Assembly: GCA_044223895.1 (NCBI GenBank)
Contig: JBGALL010000013.1
Coordinates: 1 to 36,697, forward strand
DNA: 36,697 bases
Direction of reading: 5' to 3'
Source of the DNA: CAKZSU01 sp044223895
Lineage (GTDB): Bacteria > Patescibacteriota > Microgenomatia > UBA10105 > UBA927
In this document: positions 1-8,738 of the stretch, one piece after another
Position numbering within the stretch: the stretch's first letter is position 1
How the letters are laid out: every line of letters starts with the position of its first letter
The notes under the pieces: generated by a model
What the model was told of the DNA's origin: nothing
The model's input: the letters and a program-made list of their open reading frames with translations, nothing else
Database searches by the model: none
Program-made: the position numbers and the translations under genes

Positions 1-115
1 CTTGGCCTGTACTCATTAATGAGCGAGCTTGTGAGAGTCCGTTCCCAGGTATACCCTTCATCAGCAACAATAAAAGTATTCCGATGCAGAAAAATATTGA
101 AAATTTCAACTTCAT
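1..115 (-). CDS. Secreted or lipid-anchored hypothetical protein, N-terminal part only
   Basis: An open frame starts at an ATG (positions 115-113, minus strand) and runs off the left edge, giving 38 residues. The N-terminus has a few charged residues (MKLKFS), then a hydrophobic stretch (IFFCIGILLLLLM), then a polar segment, as in a signal peptide or membrane anchor. The gene follows the pyruvyl-transferase-family gene in the same direction after 64 nt, so it probably belongs to the same transcript. I see no Shine-Dalgarno sequence. The function cannot be inferred because the mature part lies outside the window. Confidence 0.4.
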   Translation of the reverse strand, partial: MKLKFSIFFCIGILLLLLMKGIPGNGLSQARSLMSTGQ

Positions 116-153
116 ATTTGAGACCGAATTAATTTAACTATGAGCCTCAATTA

Positions 154-241
154 TAGCTCAAAAAGAGCCTCATTTCAAGTCAGATAGTTGAAGAGTATGA
201 AGCCGGTGCAACTTGCTGAGAATGGCTCAAAATAGCCTCAT
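154..241. repeat. Short duplicated motif flanking the end of the pyruvyl-transferase gene
   Basis: Nearly the same 19-20-nt string occurs twice: positions 154-173 (TAGCTCAAAAAGAGCCTCAT) and 223-241 (TGGCTCAAAATAGCCTCAT). The first lies in the intergenic gap and the second inside the 3' end of the preceding gene. The first copy can form a small hairpin (GCTC, five A, GAGC). A related TGAGCCTCAA sits at 141-150. It is too weak to call a terminator. Confidence 0.3.
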
Positions 242-1499
242 GGGCTACTTTTTTGACCGTAAAAATGGTTTTTCTCGCCTTATCCAGATAATCAGGGAGA
301 TTTTGATTCAGGATTTTTAAATAGCTTTGGCGATTTTCATTGAGATTATTTATTTTTCCTATAAGCTCTTCGGTGGTTACGTTTTCCACAGGTATTACCC
401 AGCTATCCAATCCTAAATCATGCATGATTCCTGTTGTTTTGTGTTCATAGGCGATAGCTACCGTGGGAATGTATTCACTCATAGCAAAAATGGCTGAATG
501 CATACGGGTAGCCAGGAGAAATGAGGCGTGTTTATAGAGTGATTTAATCTGATAATGACTCAGCTCTTCGTTTATAAAGATACACTGCTGGGCTTTCTTC
601 ATTCGCAATGCTAGTCGTTTCATTACTTCGCGATCATCATCATTATGAAGACCGGAGGTAACTTGAGGGACAAAGACGACTTGCGTATCCGGTTGGCTAA
701 GCAACCAGTCGGCTGTTTCTGATACTGCTTGTTCATAGGCTGCGCGATACTGCTTGGCAATGTTTTTAACGGTAACCATCACGATCTTTTTGTTTACATT
801 TATTCCATAGGTATTCAGAAGTTCAGTGGTATCTTTTTTGGGAAGACCTTCCAACAAAAATCCAGCATCTACTGATCGATATACCTTGGAAGACAGAATA
901 CCCATCTTAGCAAGATATTCTTCAGTAATGCCTTCTCGCGCAATAATGAGATCAACTTTTTTTAGAGCATGAGCTACAATATATTCTTGTAATCGTTGGG
1001 GAAAGGGACCTACAGATTGAGAATACATGATCACCGGTTTGTTGAGAATTTTAGCGATAATAATCGTATGTAAGTGAAGGATGAGAGTAATATATCGTTG
1101 GATACTAAGTTCACCCACGAGATACCCTCCCCCTACCCCAACAACTAAATTTGCTTCATCCATAGCATGCAACAATTTATGTAAGTTTTTAGAAACGATA
1201 CATGATATGTCATATCCCGACATTCGTTTCAACAGTGCCCACAAGATACTTTCTATCAATACAGAACAGGTAGAGGCTACACGCAGGAACACTGATTTCC
1301 AGGCATATATTCCTTCATAAAAAAAAGAGGTTACTAATGGTATTCCTTCAAATTCTGTTTGATGAGTTCTATCTTCCATCGTTGAAATGGTTATAGAAGC
1401 CCGGGGATATATAGAACGGAATTGACGCAACATTACACTGGTTATGGCAGCATCCCCTTTGTTTTGGATTGAATAATTATTGGTAAATAAAATCTTCAT
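180..1499 (-). CDS. Polysaccharide pyruvyl transferase family protein (CsaB-like)
   Basis: This 439-residue protein matches the polysaccharide pyruvyl transferase family (PF04230), whose members add pyruvate ketals from phosphoenolpyruvate to glycans. The N-terminus MKILFTNNYSIQNKGDAAI is the usual opening with the GD motif. It is followed by a glycine-rich strand (VVGVGGGYLVGE), the KPVIMYSQSVGPF segment and the conserved C-terminal block around ATRMHSAIFAMSEYIP. The ATG at 1499 is preferred because it lies 2 nt after the upstream stop codon; the longer frame (to 1550) would overlap the preceding GT2 by about 50 nt. It is cytoplasmic and probably acts on a lipid-linked intermediate. The family is divergent, so pyruvylation itself is inferred from the fold and context. 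Confidence 0.85.
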   Translation of the reverse strand: MKILFTNNYSIQNKGDAAITSVMLRQFRSIYPRASITISTMEDRTHQTEFEGIPLVTSFFYEGIYAWKSVFLRVASTCSVLIESILWALLKRMSGYDISCIVSKNLHKLLHAMDEANLVVGVGGGYLVGELSIQRYITLILHLHTIIIAKILNKPVIMYSQSVGPFPQRLQEYIVAHALKKVDLIIAREGITEEYLAKMGILSSKVYRSVDAGFLLEGLPKKDTTELLNTYGINVNKKIVMVTVKNIAKQYRAAYEQAVSETADWLLSQPDTQVVFVPQVTSGLHNDDDREVMKRLALRMKKAQQCIFINEELSHYQIKSLYKHASFLLATRMHSAIFAMSEYIPTVAIAYEHKTTGIMHDLGLDSWVIPVENVTTEELIGKINNLNENRQSYLKILNQNLPDYLDKARKTIFTVKKVAHEAILSHSQQVAPASYSSTI

Positions 1500-1501
1500 A
1501 T

Positions 1502-2413
1502 TTATAGAGATAGTCTGATAACTTTTTTTGAAGACAACGACACCGGCCACAACGATGTAACGGTTTGTTTTCCATGACGTAGACGAATATAACTATTCAT
1601 AATACATATGCTCAACACTCCGATGGGGTTTTGCATAAATATAGTTAGCACACTCTGCACCAATAATAAGAGTGGGATACGGTATTCTTCATTAATCAAT
1701 TGTTCATTGAAATATTTTTTCATCCAGGAAGATACTTTTTCATATCGGATTAACTGTTTGGTCTGATCTTGAAGGGTATTGGGAGATCGATAATAGACAA
1801 CTGCATCTGGAGAAAAATTATACTTATATCCTCTACTAATTGCACTGAAATAGATATAGGCATCATTTCCAATGGTTTCTTTGGGAAACTCTATTTCTTG
1901 AGCCAACTGTCTGGTAATAGCCAAGGCTCTTCCGATACATGTATGAGGATTGTTTCCATTTCGAACTCTGGTACGCATATGGTCATATATTTCAAACGAA
2001 GCATTTACAGAGAGTTCAACCAGACTAGAGGCAGCTAATGGTTGAGTGTTCGCTCCAACCACAGCAACATTATCTGTAAAAGAATGCATCAATGATTCTA
2101 TGAATCGGATCGAAGGAATGACAATGTCACCGTCTATCAACACGATATACTCACCCTTGGCCATTTGAAGAATCTCATTCAAGCGTTGGGTTTTCCCTAA
2201 TCGTTTCTTACCTTTGACAAAGACAAGTTTGTACGGACTTTTGTAACTTTGTACTATATCGTTGGTGGTATCAGTACTACCGTCAGAAATAATAATTATC
2301 TCTTTAATATAATATTTTTTCGTTTTTTGGGCAGATAAAGACCCTAATAAATTTTTAATATTGTCTTCTTCGTTCAAAATACTGGTAGCAATAGTGACTG
2401 ACTGTTGTTTCAT
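1502..2413 (-). CDS. Family 2 glycosyltransferase, RNGNN subgroup
   Basis: The 303-residue protein has a GT-A (GT2) domain. It opens with VTIATSILNEEDNI, has IIISDGSTDTT for nucleotide binding (about residues 39-50) and the metal-binding DGD at 94-96. In the acceptor half it carries RNGNN at 151-155 followed by a C-x-G-R-A-L-A segment. The same block recurs in the GT2 genes at 4149-5855 and 7830-8738, so these are paralogues. A hydrophobic C-terminal stretch (about 245-275) suggests membrane association. It overlaps the upstream gene by 4 nt (ATGA), which implies coupled translation. Donor and acceptor sugars cannot be read from sequence. Confidence 0.88.
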   Translation of the reverse strand: MKQQSVTIATSILNEEDNIKNLLGSLSAQKTKKYYIKEIIIISDGSTDTTNDIVQSYKSPYKLVFVKGKKRLGKTQRLNEILQMAKGEYIVLIDGDIVIPSIRFIESLMHSFTDNVAVVGANTQPLAASSLVELSVNASFEIYDHMRTRVRNGNNPHTCIGRALAITRQLAQEIEFPKETIGNDAYIYFSAISRGYKYNFSPDAVVYYRSPNTLQDQTKQLIRYEKVSSWMKKYFNEQLINEEYRIPLLLLVQSVLTIFMQNPIGVLSICIMNSYIRLRHGKQTVTSLWPVSLSSKKVIRLSL

Positions 2414-4152
2414 TTCTTTTCAAAGAAAAAAATATGATGGTATAAAAATTCTGGAATACGATAATCTCTGACTAATTGAAATCCTGATTTTTCTGCCAGA
2501 GAGACAAATTTTTCTGTTGAAAAATTAGGTGCTCCTAATTCCCAATAATGTTCTCCATTAAAACGAAACGGCATCATTGTCTTCGGACTAGGAAAAAATA
2601 ATTTAATAGTTAGTTGTTTGAGGTACCACAACTGGACATGAGAAGAGGCATATCCCCCAGCATGTGGAACAGAAACAATCAAATGATCTGTTAATTCAGA
2701 AAATTTTTTAAAACTTTTTTCTACATCCTGAAACTGTAAATGCTCTAACACTTCACAACAAAGAATACAATCATAGTGCTTCCGTTTTTGTGATGATAAT
2801 TCTGGAAGAGAGTCTACATAATCAGGAGCCAGAGATGGATCTATATCGAGGGTAGTAACTTTGACATTATTCAGTTTCAATAGTGTACTTACTGTTTTAT
2901 CTCCAATTCCAACTTCTAGCAATCTGGTTGGTTGTTTTCCTCTGGGAACCCAGGTTAAGACACCTTGGATTTGATGAAAATACGAACCCCAACGACGGGT
3001 ATGTACATACGATGCAAAATCATAATGCTCCTGATTCACCTGGACAGAATAGTTCATACTTTTTTTGGTAACTAAGCGAGTGACTTGCTCATAGGCATCA
3101 CCAATGACATCCCAAGAGTACTCTTTGGCCTTTAATAAAGCTGCGGCGCTCATCTTCTTTCGCAAAGAAGGTGAGGATGTCACCTTTAGTATATGGGTTG
3201 CGAATGTGTCTATATCAAAGGGTTTTGCTTTTAAGGATATTGCTTGAACCAACCATTTCATCCCTTCAATATCAAAACAAACTATTGGTGTTCCTAATAC
3301 TATTGATTCGATAATCGTTAAACTTTGTCCTTCAAATCGTGATGGGACCACCAGACATTGTGCGTTTCGTATCAAATCGGTTTTCTTTTTACCTTCTACT
3401 CTTCCCAGTATCTTGATGGAGTTTTGTAAATGTCGTTCGCGAATTAATTCAACCAATTTTTTTTCATCTACATCACTTCCACTGCCTGCTATATATAATT
3501 GTAGCTTTTGTTTTGTAATAACTTTTTCAAAAGATTGTAAGAGAAGATCAAGACCCTTCTGAGCAATTTCTATACGACCAATATATAAAATATAATTCCC
3601 TGGCTTGGTAAGTACTTGACGAGCTGGAACGATATCCGTGGCATTGGGAATTATAGCTACACCGGTACGTGGACTTATTTTTTGAATTTTCTTTTTCTGA
3701 CTATTGGTTAAGGTAATAATATATTTATATCGAGGAATACCTAAATTTTGGATCCAAGTAAATGGCAGATGATATTCTTTTGATTTCTCTTCTGCATCCA
3801 AAAAATGGGTAATACCGACAACTGGTTTTCGCGTGAAAAATGGCAAAAATGCACTCGCAAAAGGAGGGGTAAAACTTTCAAACCACATATCAAAATTAGC
3901 TCGCATCACATGCCAAGGTAAAAGAAATTGAAAGAGTAATTGTCCTAATTTCGGCGTCAACCAAGCTAAACCAATACGTTTATATAACACTCCATCAATA
4001 AATTGATTGGTACTAGAAGGAAATTTATAGGTATAGATAGTAACCTTGTGTTGTTGAGCTAAACGCTTCGCTACTGCATGGATTGCCACAGCTCCGCCTC
4101 CCCCATAATGAGGATTTCCTAAACTATCGTAGGTGGAAAAAATTATATTCAT
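2410..4152 (-). CDS. Fusion of family 4 glycosyltransferase and class I SAM methyltransferase
   Basis: This 580-residue protein has two enzymatic modules. Residues 1 to about 360 are a GT-B glycosyltransferase (GT4). It has the N-terminal glycine loop HYGGGGAVAIH, the C-domain start YILYIGRIEIAQKGLDLLL and the EX7E donor motif EGQSLTIIE at 274-282. Residues from about 370 are a Rossmann SAM methyltransferase: motif I LLEVGIGDK at 411-419, acidic motif II in TLDIDP, and CCEVLEHL near 465-472. I infer that one polypeptide adds a sugar and methylates it or a neighbouring residue. The next gene upstream is the reverse arrangement, methyltransferase then GT2. ATGA overlaps join it to both neighbours. 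No TM segment is evident. Confidence 0.88.
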   Translation of the reverse strand: MNIIFSTYDSLGNPHYGGGGAVAIHAVAKRLAQQHKVTIYTYKFPSSTNQFIDGVLYKRIGLAWLTPKLGQLLFQFLLPWHVMRANFDMWFESFTPPFASAFLPFFTRKPVVGITHFLDAEEKSKEYHLPFTWIQNLGIPRYKYIITLTNSQKKKIQKISPRTGVAIIPNATDIVPARQVLTKPGNYILYIGRIEIAQKGLDLLLQSFEKVITKQKLQLYIAGSGSDVDEKKLVELIRERHLQNSIKILGRVEGKKKTDLIRNAQCLVVPSRFEGQSLTIIESIVLGTPIVCFDIEGMKWLVQAISLKAKPFDIDTFATHILKVTSSPSLRKKMSAAALLKAKEYSWDVIGDAYEQVTRLVTKKSMNYSVQVNQEHYDFASYVHTRRWGSYFHQIQGVLTWVPRGKQPTRLLEVGIGDKTVSTLLKLNNVKVTTLDIDPSLAPDYVDSLPELSSQKRKHYDCILCCEVLEHLQFQDVEKSFKKFSELTDHLIVSVPHAGGYASSHVQLWYLKQLTIKLFFPSPKTMMPFRFNGEHYWELGAPNFSTEKFVSLAEKSGFQLVRDYRIPEFLYHHIFFFEKK

Positions 4153-5855
4153 ACTGTTCCGCTAATACTTTTCTTGGTAGTAGCAATGACATCCCAGGTT
4201 TCCGAAAAAGACGAAAAATGCTGTCTGGCTTTATAACGACAATAAATTCCTAATATATATACATATGCTGATTCTAATGGGTGCGCGATAAATTCAACAA
4301 ATAATGAAGACAGATAGAGTGGTCTCGGTACCTGATCCACATCATTGATTTGCTCACCAAAAGATTCCCGCAAAATATATGAATTCATTCTATTTCTGGT
4401 ATTCCAACGAACATATTCTGAAACCGTCTGAGGATAAAGAAAATACACAATCGCTTTTCGTGCATGCTTATATTCAAATCCCCGAGAAATACAAAAATAA
4501 TACAAATAGGCATCCACATTTCCCATTAACGAATCTTTGGCAGGAAATTCTAACGCCCGGATAAATTCTCTTGAGAGAGCTAAGACTTTTCCATCACAGG
4601 TATATTTATTATTTCCATTGCGGATTGCATATCGTATGACATCATAGGCTCTGAACGTAGAATAGGCTGCTTTTTGGATAAAATTGTTTGGCAGAAAAGG
4701 ACGAGGATTTCCGCTCACTAAACCTACTCGGGAATTGGTAAACTGCGTAACCATTTGACCAATAAACTGATCGTTTTTTATAGAGATATCGTCATTAAGT
4801 AAAATAAATACATCGGTGGTAGCCGAGTTTATTAACGTTTTAAATCCGTGGGCAAACCCTTTTCGTTCTGATACAGCAAGAACTTCTATTCGTTTATCTT
4901 TTACCTTTTTTGCATTCGCTACAGTATTATCACTAGATCCATCGGAATAGACAGTAATTTTTTTAAGATGAAAGGTCTCTTCGTCTTGATGAGTAATCTG
5001 AGTTAGTAAACCAGTTATATTTTTTTCAGAATTATATGCGGGTATACCAATGGAAACGGTAAGCTTTTTTTTCGGTGGAGTTAGTTGTAAAGAATCTTTT
5101 TTTTGAGCTAAGACAACCAGACCAAATGCTAAGGATGGAAACCATGAGAAAAAAGTGTCCAGCTGTTTTAATCCTGGTTTCATCATGATCTTTGCTCCTT
5201 TAACTTTGGCGAGGTTAAATCCATATAGAGCTAATAATTTCTTCAATATATCCAAGCTAAATAAACGTAAATGTCCCACAGCTGGTGTATATGGGTTAAT
5301 CGGAAACACAAACGAACCTATCTGAAATATAGGAAGGTTTTTTCGCAAACTAGCTTCTAGATACCACGGCTGGCGTCCAAATAATAATAAAATGCGATTT
5401 ATCCAGGAGGCTAAATTTGGCGTGGTCATCAACAAATATCCGTAGTCTTTGGTAACTCTGTTTATCTCTTCGAGATAGGTGTCTACATCTCGTAAGTGTT
5501 CGATATGTTCACCACTGATGACAATATCAAAAAAATTATCAGTAAAAGGAAGTTTTTTTTCTGCATCGCCTAAGATGAAATTAATGTTTTTATATTTCTT
5601 ATTTCCAGCAGCAATCGCTGTTTTGGAGATATCTATCCCCCATATCTCTGCTTGAGGATAGTGTTGCTGCAACAAATTACTGAGATAGCCATCACCACAT
5701 CCCAGATCTAATATCCGTCTTGGCGGTTCAGGAAGTCTGCCAAGTAATTCCAACATCTTTCCCAGTCGATTATAGGCACTGGAAGTAATCATCGCTTCAT
5801 CGCCATAAATTCCGGATTGTTCATACAGTGCTGGTGTTCGCTGTTTGTTTTTCAT
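4149..5855 (-). CDS. Fusion of class I SAM methyltransferase and family 2 glycosyltransferase
   Basis: The 568-residue protein starts with a SAM methyltransferase: ILDLGCGDG at 48-56, IWGIDIS at 71-77, GDAEKKLPF, then GEHIEHL near 115-121. A linker with aromatic and hydrophobic residues (about 155-250) follows. From about 264 a GT2 domain begins (LTVSIGIPAYNSEKN), with SDGSSDNT, the metal-binding site as NDD at 354-356 in place of DXD, and the RNGNN signature at 412-416. The GT2 half is a paralogue of the proteins at 1502-2413 and 7830-8738. It probably transfers and methylates a sugar in the same pathway step as the adjacent GT4-methyltransferase fusion. It is translationally coupled by ATGA overlaps on both sides. 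Confidence 0.88.
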   Translation of the reverse strand: MKNKQRTPALYEQSGIYGDEAMITSSAYNRLGKMLELLGRLPEPPRRILDLGCGDGYLSNLLQQHYPQAEIWGIDISKTAIAAGNKKYKNINFILGDAEKKLPFTDNFFDIVISGEHIEHLRDVDTYLEEINRVTKDYGYLLMTTPNLASWINRILLLFGRQPWYLEASLRKNLPIFQIGSFVFPINPYTPAVGHLRLFSLDILKKLLALYGFNLAKVKGAKIMMKPGLKQLDTFFSWFPSLAFGLVVLAQKKDSLQLTPPKKKLTVSIGIPAYNSEKNITGLLTQITHQDEETFHLKKITVYSDGSSDNTVANAKKVKDKRIEVLAVSERKGFAHGFKTLINSATTDVFILLNDDISIKNDQFIGQMVTQFTNSRVGLVSGNPRPFLPNNFIQKAAYSTFRAYDVIRYAIRNGNNKYTCDGKVLALSREFIRALEFPAKDSLMGNVDAYLYYFCISRGFEYKHARKAIVYFLYPQTVSEYVRWNTRNRMNSYILRESFGEQINDVDQVPRPLYLSSLFVEFIAHPLESAYVYILGIYCRYKARQHFSSFSETWDVIATTKKSISGTV

Positions 5856-7024
5856 ACTGATTGTTCTAACACCTTACGTACTTGGTGAGATACCGATCGC
5901 CACGAATGATTTTTGGCAAATTCTCTATTTCGTTTTTCAATTTCATTGATCACTTTTTTGTTTTTCTTGTCGAGAACATAACTAATTTTTTCGGTAATTC
6001 CCTGAACATCGTTGTATGGAAGACAGTAGCCATTAATGTTGTTTTTCACTAGATATGGAAGAGCATAATTGTCAGAAACAATGACTACTTTTCCCTGACT
6101 CATTCCTTCATGCACCGCGTTACAAAAACTTTCCCATCGGGCCATATGAATCATAAATTCTGAATGCTTAATGAGATAATATTTATCTATTCCACGAATA
6201 ACCCCTGCAAAAATTACTCGTTTCTCTATACCAAGTTCTATTGATAGATCTTGTAAAAAGGTTTTATAGGTATCATCACCAACTGGACCTACGATAACAA
6301 AGTTAAGATTTTTCGGAAGTTTTGGCATTGCCCGAAGAATAGTTTCATAATTTTTAATATTATAAATTCTTCCAATTTGGATCATGTATGTCCCAAAACT
6401 TTTTACTTTTTGTTTGATTTCACTACTTGCCTTTTTTTCACTATCAATGAGTGCTTCATCTTCGATACCATTGGTAATGGTAATTACTTTTTGTTTATCT
6501 ACTCCATGAGCAATGACTTCTTCTTTTTCCCATTCTGAGACGGTACGAAAGATGTCGACACTCTGATTGATAAGTCGCGAACCAATGGTGTAATGATAGG
6601 TTCGTTTCAACCAGGCAACGATTGGTGAAAAAATTTCCCAATCAGGAGTAAACCCTCCATGAGGCGTCAACAGTATCAGCGGTGTTTTTTTACCAAGCCA
6701 CCGTCTCAATGCCACGAACCCTAAAATCTGTAGATGTGGCACGACATTGAAATTATGAAGAGCTACAACGTCAGCACTTTCCCAAGGAATATTTGGAGCA
6801 AACCCTAAGGTATTCCATTGATACCGCTTAACCGTTATTCCTTGAACAGTTTCTTCTGGAGCCAAAACATTGGTTTCGGTTAAGGTATTGGTCGTAGTAT
6901 GAACAACGACTTCCCACCCGTTTTCAACAAAGACTTTATAGGTTTCTAACATATTCGTTTCTATCCCTGCAGCTACTGGATAGAAGTACTTCACGATTGC
7001 ATGAATAGTTTTTTTAGTTTTCAT
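5852..7024 (-). CDS. Family 4 glycosyltransferase
   Basis: The 390-residue GT-B enzyme starts with KYFYPVAAGIETNM, a variant of the GT4 loop in which the usual GG is AG. The C-terminal domain begins near MIQIGRIYNIKNYETIL. The donor-site EX7E motif is ESFCNAVHE, followed by GMSQGKVVIVSD. It should transfer a nucleotide-activated sugar at the cytoplasmic face with retention of configuration, as is usual for the family. The ATG at 7024 is supported by a strong Shine-Dalgarno sequence (GGAGG, 10 nt upstream), which lies in the end of the preceding deacetylase gene. Its stop overlaps the start of the methyltransferase-GT2 fusion. Confidence 0.88.
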   Translation of the reverse strand: MKTKKTIHAIVKYFYPVAAGIETNMLETYKVFVENGWEVVVHTTTNTLTETNVLAPEETVQGITVKRYQWNTLGFAPNIPWESADVVALHNFNVVPHLQILGFVALRRWLGKKTPLILLTPHGGFTPDWEIFSPIVAWLKRTYHYTIGSRLINQSVDIFRTVSEWEKEEVIAHGVDKQKVITITNGIEDEALIDSEKKASSEIKQKVKSFGTYMIQIGRIYNIKNYETILRAMPKLPKNLNFVIVGPVGDDTYKTFLQDLSIELGIEKRVIFAGVIRGIDKYYLIKHSEFMIHMARWESFCNAVHEGMSQGKVVIVSDNYALPYLVKNNINGYCLPYNDVQGITEKISYVLDKKNKKVINEIEKRNREFAKNHSWRSVSHQVRKVLEQSV

Positions 7025-7025
7025 A

Positions 7026-7826
7026 TTAAAAATACCTCCCTAGTGGTGATTTTTTTATTACATTTCTAAAGGCAATGACACCAGGTGAATATAAAGATGT
7101 GAATTCCACCATACTATGAGAACCATCCACACCGATCCGAGGGATTCTATATCGGTCTGTGTGTTTATTGAGGAGAGTATCGTCCATAGTAACTGCGGTG
7201 CTATATCCCGATTGTTGGACTACATCAATAACTCGATCAGAATATCTTCCTTTAGGAAACGCAAACGATGTTATTGAACATTTGAGTTGCTCTTCTAAGA
7301 TTTTTTTTGCTTGAGTAATTTCTTTGGTTAGAGAGTTTTTACCCTTTTTATCGAGGACGACATGGGTTGACGTATGACAACCGATATCCCAACCTGACTT
7401 GAGTAAAGTTTGTAATTGGTCAGAATCTAGAAGTGGTAATTCATTATCGAGCACAGATCGATCGGCTTTCTGTGGTTGAGCCAAGACGTAAACTGTTGGA
7501 ATAATTTTCAATGTTTTACAGATTTGAATGCTATTGAGTAAATCCGCATAGCCATCGTCAAAGGTCACTGCATAGGCATGGGAAGGTAAGGTTCCTTTTC
7601 CACGAAGATAGGCTTCGATCATTTGCAAGGATACTGGAGTATGGGTTTTCTGAATAGTTTTCATTTGCTTTTCAAACATTTTTTCGGACACAGTAAATCG
7701 CCATTGAGCATCTCCAACCGAGTGATAACAAAGGACCACGATAGAACTTTGTTTCCCCAATATATGGTCTACCCACCCAAGAGAAATATAGATACATTTT
7801 CTGATGATAAGAAAAAGTTGTTTCAT
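7026..7826 (-). CDS. Polysaccharide deacetylase, NodB/CE4 family
   Basis: The 266-residue protein shows the CE4 motifs in order. VVLCYHSVG opens the domain (30-38), TFDDGY with the catalytic and metal-binding aspartates is at 88-93, and HTSTH with the two metal-binding histidines is at 151-155. FPKGRYSD (190-197) holds the arginine/tyrosine motif. The family removes N- or O-acetyl groups from glycans using a divalent metal. There is no clear signal peptide; the N-terminal hydrophobic stretch (LFLIIRKCIYISLGWV) may be a weak anchor. It lies 3 nt after the GT2 at 7830-8738. The likely substrate is the locus glycan rather than peptidoglycan, by context. Confidence 0.88.
   Translation of the reverse strand: MKQLFLIIRKCIYISLGWVDHILGKQSSIVVLCYHSVGDAQWRFTVSEKMFEKQMKTIQKTHTPVSLQMIEAYLRGKGTLPSHAYAVTFDDGYADLLNSIQICKTLKIIPTVYVLAQPQKADRSVLDNELPLLDSDQLQTLLKSGWDIGCHTSTHVVLDKKGKNSLTKEITQAKKILEEQLKCSITSFAFPKGRYSDRVIDVVQQSGYSTAVTMDDTLLNKHTDRYRIPRIGVDGSHSMVEFTSLYSPGVIAFRNVIKKSPLGRYF
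7035..7039 (-). promoter_or_regulatory. Shine-Dalgarno sequence GGAGG for the GT4 at 5852-7024
   Basis: On the minus strand GGGAGGT precedes the ATG at 7024-7022 by about 10 nt. Most genes in this window lack a recognisable site, so this one supports the chosen start and indicates independent initiation even though the upstream gene ends 1 nt before. Confidence 0.6.
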
Positions 7827-7829
7827 AGA

Positions 7830-8738
7830 TTATGCTCGTAACACTTTAGAGGTAGTCACATTCCAACTTTCGTTTGGGTTTGGTTGTATTTTGGAAAGTA
7901 CCATCACGGTCCCTAAGACAGTTATGTAATACATAAACCGGACCGGGTGTCTAAGAATTAATCTAAGACTACGGATAAACGCGATAGCATAAACATACAA
8001 TGGTATATGCATCTCATAATAAAACCGTTTACTGCCAAATTCAGTATGAATAATTTGTTGTGCTTTGAGGTATCTCATACTCTGACGCTTATGATCATCA
8101 AAGGTGCTTGGCAATCGATAATACGCTACGGCATCATTGACGTAAGAAAATTTGAATCCATTCACGACACAAGCAAAGTAAGAATACATATCTTCACCTG
8201 CATCAACAGTAAAGGTTATTTTTTTAAATAAATCTCTGGTAAAGGCTCGAGCAGGTCCATGACACATATAAACATTGTTGCCATTTCTAAACGATGAAAA
8301 GAGTATGTGCTTTAACTGCATACTTAAATCCAAAACATTTTCGAAGAATGTTCGTGGAGGCAGTTCTCGAATTGCTGCTGATGTCATAGATGCCTTACCA
8401 TTCAATAATGGAGTAATTACTTTTTGGATAAATTGTCTATCCGTCAGAGCTATGTCAGCATCAAGTAATACTAAAATATCCCCGGTAGCCCTTTGAATAA
8501 TCTGATTCTGTCTATATGCTTTCCCTCTTCGTTCACGATGAGAGATAACTTTGATGCGAGGATCATTAAATACTCGTACCAAAGAACTTGTATCATCTGT
8601 ACTTCCATCAGAGACCACAATTATTTCTTTGATTGTTACGTTACCTGTATGCTGTCTGAGCACATCAGAGATAAGATGCGCGATATTTGCACCTTCATTG
8701 TGGGCAGGAATTCCTATAGTAATAGTTTTTCCTTTCAT
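7830..8738 (-). CDS. Family 2 glycosyltransferase, RNGNN subgroup
   Basis: This is a 302-residue GT2 enzyme. MKGKTITIGIPAHNEGANI opens the GT-A fold, SDGSTDDTS is at 43-51, the metal-binding DAD at 93-95 and RNGNN at 151-155, the same spacing as in the paralogue at 1502-2413. The C-terminal region (about 245-285) is hydrophobic and basic, suggesting peripheral membrane attachment. The start at 8738 is chosen because it forms an ATGA overlap with the stop of the upstream methyltransferase; a longer frame to 8834 would run antisense-like through that gene's 3' end and adds no GT sequence. Confidence 0.87.
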   Translation of the reverse strand: MKGKTITIGIPAHNEGANIAHLISDVLRQHTGNVTIKEIIVVSDGSTDDTSSLVRVFNDPRIKVISHRERRGKAYRQNQIIQRATGDILVLLDADIALTDRQFIQKVITPLLNGKASMTSAAIRELPPRTFFENVLDLSMQLKHILFSSFRNGNNVYMCHGPARAFTRDLFKKITFTVDAGEDMYSYFACVVNGFKFSYVNDAVAYYRLPSTFDDHKRQSMRYLKAQQIIHTEFGSKRFYYEMHIPLYVYAIAFIRSLRLILRHPVRFMYYITVLGTVMVLSKIQPNPNESWNVTTSKVLRA

